From Cephalothrix simula (lineage: Eukaryota; Nemertea; Palaeonemertea; Archinemertea; Cephalotrichidae): a DNA stretch of 12,183 bases. The DNA is taken from contig JAXIUW010189069.1 in NCBI GenBank assembly GCA_035591015.1, positions 1-12,183 on the forward strand, in the 5' to 3' direction. Below, in pieces: positions 8,204-12,183 of the stretch. Each line of letters begins with the position of its first letter. The stretch's first letter is position 1. Position numbers and translations under genes: made by a program. The notes beneath the pieces were generated by a model. The model did no database searches and was not told where the DNA came from. It saw nothing but the letters and a program-made list of their open reading frames with translations.

Positions 8204-9220
8204 ACCCTCTTTCTACATCCATTAAAAATTGGACCTGATGCGCATTCAAAAATGTCAGAGCTCTATCAGTAAACGCCTCTGGAGTGTATGAATTCTAAAT
8301 CATTTCTACAATTTATCTGGAGTCAAATATTGCCTTATTTAAACAAAATTCAGTCTAAGTCCCAAAAGATTATCTCTGAAATAATTTATTAATATCTTTG
8401 TCTTTTGGCGCCACGACTCATTATAAGCTTTTAAATCAGTTGACAGAGTCAGTTAATTATATTGACGAAGTTGACTATAAATTGATGAAAATTTAAATCC
8501 TCTCTGTCAGTAACTTATGAAAGAAATTCAGATTACACATTCATAAAGGTGCACTATTGACGAAAATATGATATCGATCGCTTTTATCGCTTCTTTAGTC
8601 TAAGTTATCGCTATGTACTGTAGATAGCAGAGTGCTAATCTATTTTGGTCAATCGTGCACCTCTCTATACACATGATGGAACGGGCCTGTCGTATTTCAC
8701 GATATTGCTAGTATAACAACAATGCGAGATAGTTGATAAATATTGATTTTTAGGGCTCGCAGACCGCAGTACGAAGGCAAGCGCGAGGTTCAATAAATTC
8801 CGAAGTTAAAACTAAGGGCCAGTTGAAAATCCACCATTTACAATTATCTGATATTATTAATTTTATTGTAACTTCATTTTTTGGCCAAAAAACGACAGTT
8901 TTTCATAGTAACGGGCCAAAATCGATATTGGCCCGCGAATAGCGGGCAATATTCTGAACATAATGTAACAGTAATACTCGATACTACCATAAAAGTAACT
9001 AAATGGGTTTTATTCAACGGACTCCCTAAATATTACGTCTCAATATTATTACTAAACCAATAAGGACTGACAAACCTGGTGAATCATTGGTCATTCATGG
9101 CTTCTCTCACCAAGTAAAATTATTGTTCCCCCACCTTGGTTCAAGGCCTTATTTTTATGATGACAATCAATTTTTTGATAAATATTTTTCGTGTCAATTT
9201 TTAAAATAATTTTTCGTTGA
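8204..9220. other. Non-coding stretch upstream of the OXLD1 coding exon
   Basis: This probably contains the promoter, 5' UTR exon and first intron of OXLD1, but none can be placed with confidence; no TATA box, convincing donor site or CpG-rich block was seen. At 8913-8934 there is a 22-base near-palindrome (GGGCCAA...TTGGCCC around ATCGAT). It overlaps a second hairpin, GCCCGC-GAATA-GCGGGC (8931-8947). A 60-codon frame at 8881-9063 begins with TTG and is not supported as a gene. Confidence 0.4.
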
Positions 9221-9230
9221 TTTTCTGCAG
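9221..9230 (+). promoter_or_regulatory. Candidate 3' splice site before OXLD1
   Basis: TTTTCTGCAG preceded by T-rich sequence is a good match to a metazoan splice acceptor, 44 bases before the OXLD1 start codon. If used, an intron ends at 9230 and the coding exon begins at 9231 with a short 5' UTR. The in-frame TGA at 9263-9265 means an upstream exon cannot add amino acids to the OXLD1 frame through this acceptor. Confidence 0.5.
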
Positions 9231-9274
9231 ATTCTCAATTGACGAAGAAAGGATATTTTTTCTGAAGTCCAGAA

Positions 9275-9877
9275 ATGGCGCTCGGATGTACTGTTACGAA
9301 GACAAGTATAATGTGGAATGCACTGAAAAAACTTAAGCAGGTACCTTTTAATACTGTGTTTATAAAATATTTGCATAGCGACAAAATCTGTTGCCATAAC
9401 TACCAGGATTATAAAAATTCGAATCAAAACAATCCCCCTAGCAACCATCAGGAATCTTATTGTGATAGCAACCAGGATTATACTTCTCAAGTTAAACAAA
9501 ATAATATCTCTAGCAACAACCTTACCTGTGATAATAATCAGGAGTATGATCATAGTAACCAAAACAATCTTCCTAGCAACCATAAAGACAAGCTTTGTGA
9601 TACGCATATAAATCCAGCCATTGAAGTTTTACTAGATGAGGGGTCCGCCTCCCCAGATTTAAAAACTGAGGGGGTGGTCCCAGGGAAGGGCCCGCCCCCT
9701 GAGGCCCCCACCACATGCTGTATGAGCGGTTGCGCCAACTGTGTTTGGATACAATACACTCAGGATTTAGTTGAATATTATTCAGGCGCAAAGGGTAAAG
9801 AATTGGCCCTGCGTGAGATAGACAAAATCGAGGACCCTGGCTTAAAAATGTTTTTAAAACTGGAGTTATCTTTATAA
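9275..9877 (+). CDS. OXLD1: Oxidoreductase-like domain-containing protein 1 (OXLD1)
   Basis: An intact 200-codon frame. Seen: the carboxy end carries the signature of the oxidoreductase-like family, GPPPEAPTTC then CCMSGCANCVW (residues 148-158), followed by IQYTQDLVEYY and a DPGLKMFLKLEL tail (about 188-199). The four cysteines of CCxxGCxNC are conserved. Residues 1-35 are rich in Lys, Thr and hydrophobics with no acidic residue, as in a mitochondrial targeting peptide. Residues 45-111 are an Asn/Gln/Ser-rich tandem repeat, and 133-145 a Gly/Pro linker encoded by unusually GC-rich DNA. Known: OXLD1 is a small mitochondrial protein of poorly defined biochemical role, about 150 residues in human as I recall; despite its name no oxidoreductase activity can be assumed. 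Start: ATG 9275 is the first after the in-frame TGA at 9263-9265. The extra length is due mainly to the repeat. It appears complete in one exon after a 5' UTR intron. Confidence 0.88.
   Translation: MALGCTVTKTSIMWNALKKLKQVPFNTVFIKYLHSDKICCHNYQDYKNSNQNNPPSNHQESYCDSNQDYTSQVKQNNISSNNLTCDNNQEYDHSNQNNLPSNHKDKLCDTHINPAIEVLLDEGSASPDLKTEGVVPGKGPPPEAPTTCCMSGCANCVWIQYTQDLVEYYSGAKGKELALREIDKIEDPGLKMFLKLELSL
9377..9607 (+). repeat. Tandem repeat of 66-69 bases within OXLD1
   Basis: Three consecutive units encode 22-23 residues each: 9407-9475 (starts DYKNSNQNNPPSNHQ), 9476-9541 (starts DYTSQVKQNNISSNN) and 9542-9607 (starts EYDHSNQNNLPSNHK). Each ends in a Cys-Asp element followed by NQ or TH. A partial unit precedes them at 9377-9406 (HSDKICCHNYQ region). 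Units two and three are both 66 bases, and all length changes keep the frame. The repeat sits between the presumed mitochondrial leader and the conserved domain. Confidence 0.75.
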
Positions 9878-9961
9878 GAGGTTATAGTTTTGTTTTTAAG
9901 TTTTAAGATTTTAGAGCTGATTTTACCTTTATTTTTAAAATATTCTTGTTTAAGAAATTGT

Positions 9962-9967
9962 AATACA
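9962..9967 (+). promoter_or_regulatory. Candidate variant polyadenylation signal AATACA for OXLD1
   Basis: AATACA, a known weaker variant of AATAAA, lies 85 bases after the OXLD1 stop codon. No perfect AATAAA occurs between the stop and this site. It would give a short 3' UTR. Confidence 0.3.
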
Positions 9968-10250
9968 ATGCTTTACTCCAAATATGAAGGCTCTCTTGGT
10001 AAGTAATTTTGCAACGAAGAAGTTTTTGTCTTCAGTTTTGCAACGGGAAGTTTTCCATAAAAGGCGCTATTCGCCTTGGTTCGAGCAAGGGATGCAGAAC
10101 TGCAATGTAGTAACTCCAGTGATCGGGTTTGATAAGAAAGCGCGATGAAGGATGCCTATCTGGGATCTATCATGGGGGATCATCTATCAGTGAAACTCGG
10201 ACACCGGGCGGGGGCGCGTGGTTCTCAAACGACCAAAGAAATTAATGACA
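9968..10250. other. Non-coding sequence downstream of OXLD1 with small repeats
   Basis: Two direct copies of a TTTTGCAACG(A/G)(A/G)GAAG-like word lie at 10007-10027 and 10036-10054, followed by a clean hairpin AAGGCG-CTATT-CGCCTT (10061-10077). A 65-codon frame at 10145-10342 starts with ATG but runs into the downstream repeat cluster and has no recognisable domain. Confidence 0.45.
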
Positions 10251-10760
10251 TGTCAGATAAATTGGCACCGGCGTCGGGGAAATTTTGCCCAAAATTTTAT
10301 CTAACGTTAGCAAGGGCTCATTATTTATTTTTGTCTAAATAATGGGCTCCTGCGACGTGTGTCAGATAATTTGGGTGGTGTGAAGGAAATTTTGTCCAAA
10401 ATTTAAGGCGTCAGAATTTATCTGACGTCAGTTAAATTGGGTGGTGCCCAAAAATTACGGATATGCCATGTAAAATCAAATCTAACGTTTAGTTAGTTTA
10501 TTTACTTTAATTACTCGATCAATATTGGGTTCTTTAGGGTAGAGTACTCGTGTCAATATCTAAGTGGCACGCAGATAATTTGGGTGGTCTTGAAAATTGT
10601 TGCCATTTACGTTTATGTCAGATAATTTGGGTCGCCGTGTAGCAGGTTTATATGAGATAAATTAACGTTTTTGACAAATATAAGCCTATTCATGTACATT
10701 TAAAAGGGGTGGTCTCCTAGGCCAGTGTCAGATAACTTCACCAATGTCAGATTATTTGGG
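10251..10760. repeat. Dispersed GTCAGATAATTTGGGTGGT repeat cluster
   Basis: At least six + strand copies or part-copies occur: 10251-10267, 10361-10379, 10571-10588, 10617-10632, 10727-10740 and 10745-10760. A shorter TCAGTTAAATTGGGTGGT version is at 10429-10446. Inverted pieces also occur: CCAAAATTTTATCTAACG near 10290, and the palindrome CGTCAGA-ATTTA-TCTGACG (10409-10427). Two copies of the near-palindrome AAATTTTG(C/T)CCAAAATTT lie at about 10281-10298 and 10388-10404. Spacing is irregular, so this is not a simple tandem array; it may be a nest of short transposon ends or a regulatory-motif cluster. Confidence 0.6.
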
Positions 10761-11660
10761 AAGTGAGTGTCGAGACCAAGATTTCAACAAAATTAATAAA
10801 AAAGTTAAGCACGTTAAGGGCTGCCTCCGATCATTATTTTCTTCAACAACACCAAAACATTGATAAACCGAAGCTCAAAATATTGATTCCAAATATTTAT
10901 TTCAATTTGATCGGAAATTTAAATCAATTTAATCCATTTAATACCTCAATCGTGATAAATTCCAACACTTCATGTCTTTTAATGACTCACTGAAATTCTT
11001 GGTTCGATATCCCATGCAAAAGACAAAGAAGCCTAAGGCATGTAAGGTGAATCCATCCTTCATAGATTCATATTTTGAAATCTAGTATCATTCGAAACCG
11101 TTATGAAAGACACTTGAATTGTATGCTGTCCGGGCTCACTCCGCTTCAGAGTCGGTAACTGGCTAGTCTGTCACTGATAAGACACAGACCCAGTATGTTG
11201 AAACAGGGTGCTCCACTATGAACGATTTTCCTACCAAAATGTATAATTGTTATTCCTTTGGCAAAAAATTAATAAGATCAGCGCCAGGTTTTTTAAGCTT
11301 TTAAAAAATGAAGTAATTTGTTTTGTTCCAATTTTTTGGCTATTTTAGCCTTAAAGCTAGAATCTGGCAGTAGCGGCAATTTGACCGATCATTTACTTGC
11401 AGCGCGAGTACTCGACTCTAGAATCTTTAGCTCTTGATCTTAGATTTAAAGAGGATACCTTACCTGGGCCAAAATCGATTAGGAATTAATCTTTTGTCCT
11501 ACCAGTGGATTAATGATCATGAATATCCTGTCTCAGACTCCAAGTAGACTTGTTTTAGAAGTACTGACAATAATCTGTAAAACCGGGGTTTTCTCTGCAC
11601 AGACCATTCTGCAGCTCTATGGGTCTTGTGCGGTTTACTGGCTTTTTTGGAATAGCAAAA
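10761..11660. other. Non-coding stretch, no gene recognised
   Basis: The open frames here (76 codons at 10763-10993, with a GTG start; about 61 codons on both strands near 11513-11702) match nothing I recognise and overlap each other. A GGTTCGATATCC word near 11001 resembles a tRNA B box, but no tRNA fold surrounds it. No long repeat was seen. Confidence 0.5.
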
Positions 11661-11848
11661 GGCGCCATCTTGGATTTCGGCTTCACGTGACCAATTGACC
11701 ATCAGAGTGTAAAATAAACATCAAAATTGTATTTATAAAAACCTAAAAGAAATGAGTTTCAACCCAGCAATTAGATTTTAAGCCAATATATTGAAAAAGG
11801 CGGCATTTTGGTAATATCAATGGCGGTCATCTTGAATATCTCAAGATG
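11661..11848 (-). repeat. Three copies of a CAAGATGGC-type motif, with a hairpin
   Basis: On the + strand: GGCGCCATCTTGGAT (11661-11675), GGCGGCATTTTGG (11799-11811) and GGCGGTCATCTTGAAT (11822-11837). Read on the minus strand these resemble CCAAGATGGCGCC, close to the AAGATGGCGGC word bound by YY1-type zinc-finger proteins in animals. The last copy forms the arm of a hairpin, CATCTTGA-ATATC-TCAAGATG (11828-11848). Similar words also occur in dispersed animal repeats, so binding is only a possibility. Confidence 0.35.
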
Positions 11849-12183
11849 CCCAACAGAAAGCGGGTGTCATCACTGGGATTCGTGATAAGCGGGTCCAAAA
11901 ACCCCTAAAACGCTCAAAATATCTTTGTCGGCCCTAATTTGCAAGGTTACCCCCTGGGTAGCCCTGGCTATATAAATTTGTTTACTTAGGCGCGTACGCC
12001 TTAATTTGCGTTGATATATGTCAACCGGGTAACACCTTCAGATCGACAGTTACATTTATAACACAGTGGTTTTATGACTTTTACTGTTATCCGCGTAAGA
12101 AATTAGATGTTAAAGGGAGAGCGATGGCGGGACCCGATGTTCACTTGTTTTATAATTTTAGACTGGCAGTTCCGCCCTGCCCT
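11849..12183. other. Non-coding end of window
   Basis: No coding region. A TATATAAA word lies at 11969-11976 and is followed by a small palindrome, AGGCG-CGTA-CGCCT (11988-12001). It could be a TATA box for a + strand gene beyond the window, but nothing else supports a promoter. Confidence 0.3.

Noticed and set aside
8443-8516. AGTTGACAGAG facing CTCTGTCAGTAACT as a possible hairpin
   Set aside because: The short stem needs a three-base bulge and spans a long AT-rich loop; not distinguishable from chance.
8881-9063. 60-codon + strand frame before OXLD1
   Set aside because: It starts with TTG, overlaps palindromic sequence and ends before the OXLD1 splice acceptor; no family resemblance.
9194-9607. 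Minus-strand 137-codon frame opposite OXLD1, rich in Ile/Val and looking membrane-like
   Set aside because: It is the reverse reading of the Asn/Gln-rich OXLD1 repeat; the + strand carries the conserved CCxxGCxNC domain, so the hydrophobic look is an artefact of AAT/AAC codons read backwards.
9999-10004. Strong splice donor-like GTAAGT after OXLD1
   Set aside because: It lies beyond the OXLD1 stop and the candidate polyadenylation signal, with no convincing downstream coding exon; a 3' UTR intron cannot be excluded but is not supported.
11000-11015. GGTTCGATATCC, a tRNA B-box-like word
   Set aside because: No A box, acceptor stem or cloverleaf can be drawn around it.
8913-11479. Shared 14-mer GGGCCAAAATCGAT at 8913-8926 and 11466-11479
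   Set aside because: A single shared 14-mer is not far from chance in a 12-kb window and similarity does not extend beyond it.
11513-11702. Overlapping 61-codon frames on both strands
   Set aside because: They are mutual shadows with no domain, and neither has supporting context.

Overview
This window looks like nuclear DNA of an invertebrate animal. It is AT-rich and gene-poor. One gene has a eukaryotic splice acceptor in front of it, and both genes have AATAAA-type polyadenylation signals. The space between them is filled with short foldback elements, AT microsatellites and TA-flanked non-autonomous transposon remnants. The two genes are animal-type: a TRIM/NHL-like coiled-coil and beta-propeller protein, and OXLD1, a mitochondrial protein. 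The species cannot be named from this sequence. Frequent TACATGTA-type words and a TRIM-like gene would suit several marine invertebrate groups, but this is only a hint. No bacterial-type operon, CRISPR array, tRNA or rRNA was seen.

Layout. At about 0.1-1.74 kb on the + strand lies a TRIM/NHL-like gene. Its reading frame is broken twice by apparent single-base losses in short homopolymers, and its amino-terminal RING/B-box part is missing from the window. At 1.74-9.2 kb there is no recognisable gene. This stretch holds an imperfect foldback (2069-2174), a cluster of GTAAAAT-type palindromes (2837-3236), a TAA/ATT microsatellite (about 3921-4043), a near-perfect 98-bp-arm hairpin (4157-4361), a second long hairpin (4940-5023), an AT minisatellite that switches strand halfway (about 5333-5745), a mariner-like element with terminal inverted repeats (6213-6546) and a G-rich TCGGGAT repeat block (7964-8203). 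OXLD1 follows at 9.23-9.97 kb on the + strand, with an unusual internal Asn/Gln/Ser-rich tandem repeat. At 10-12.18 kb there are more dispersed repeats (GTCAGATAATTTGGGTGGT family, CATCTTGGAT family) and no supported gene.

The two genes show no functional link: one is a scaffold or ubiquitin-ligase-like protein of a large animal family, the other a small mitochondrial protein. I did not find a convincing new multi-gene system. The points most worth checking are the strand-polar wobble pattern in the two long hairpins (6 of 7 arm mismatches would be G-U pairs in a + strand transcript), the repeat expansion inside OXLD1, and whether the two TRIM frameshifts are real or assembly errors.
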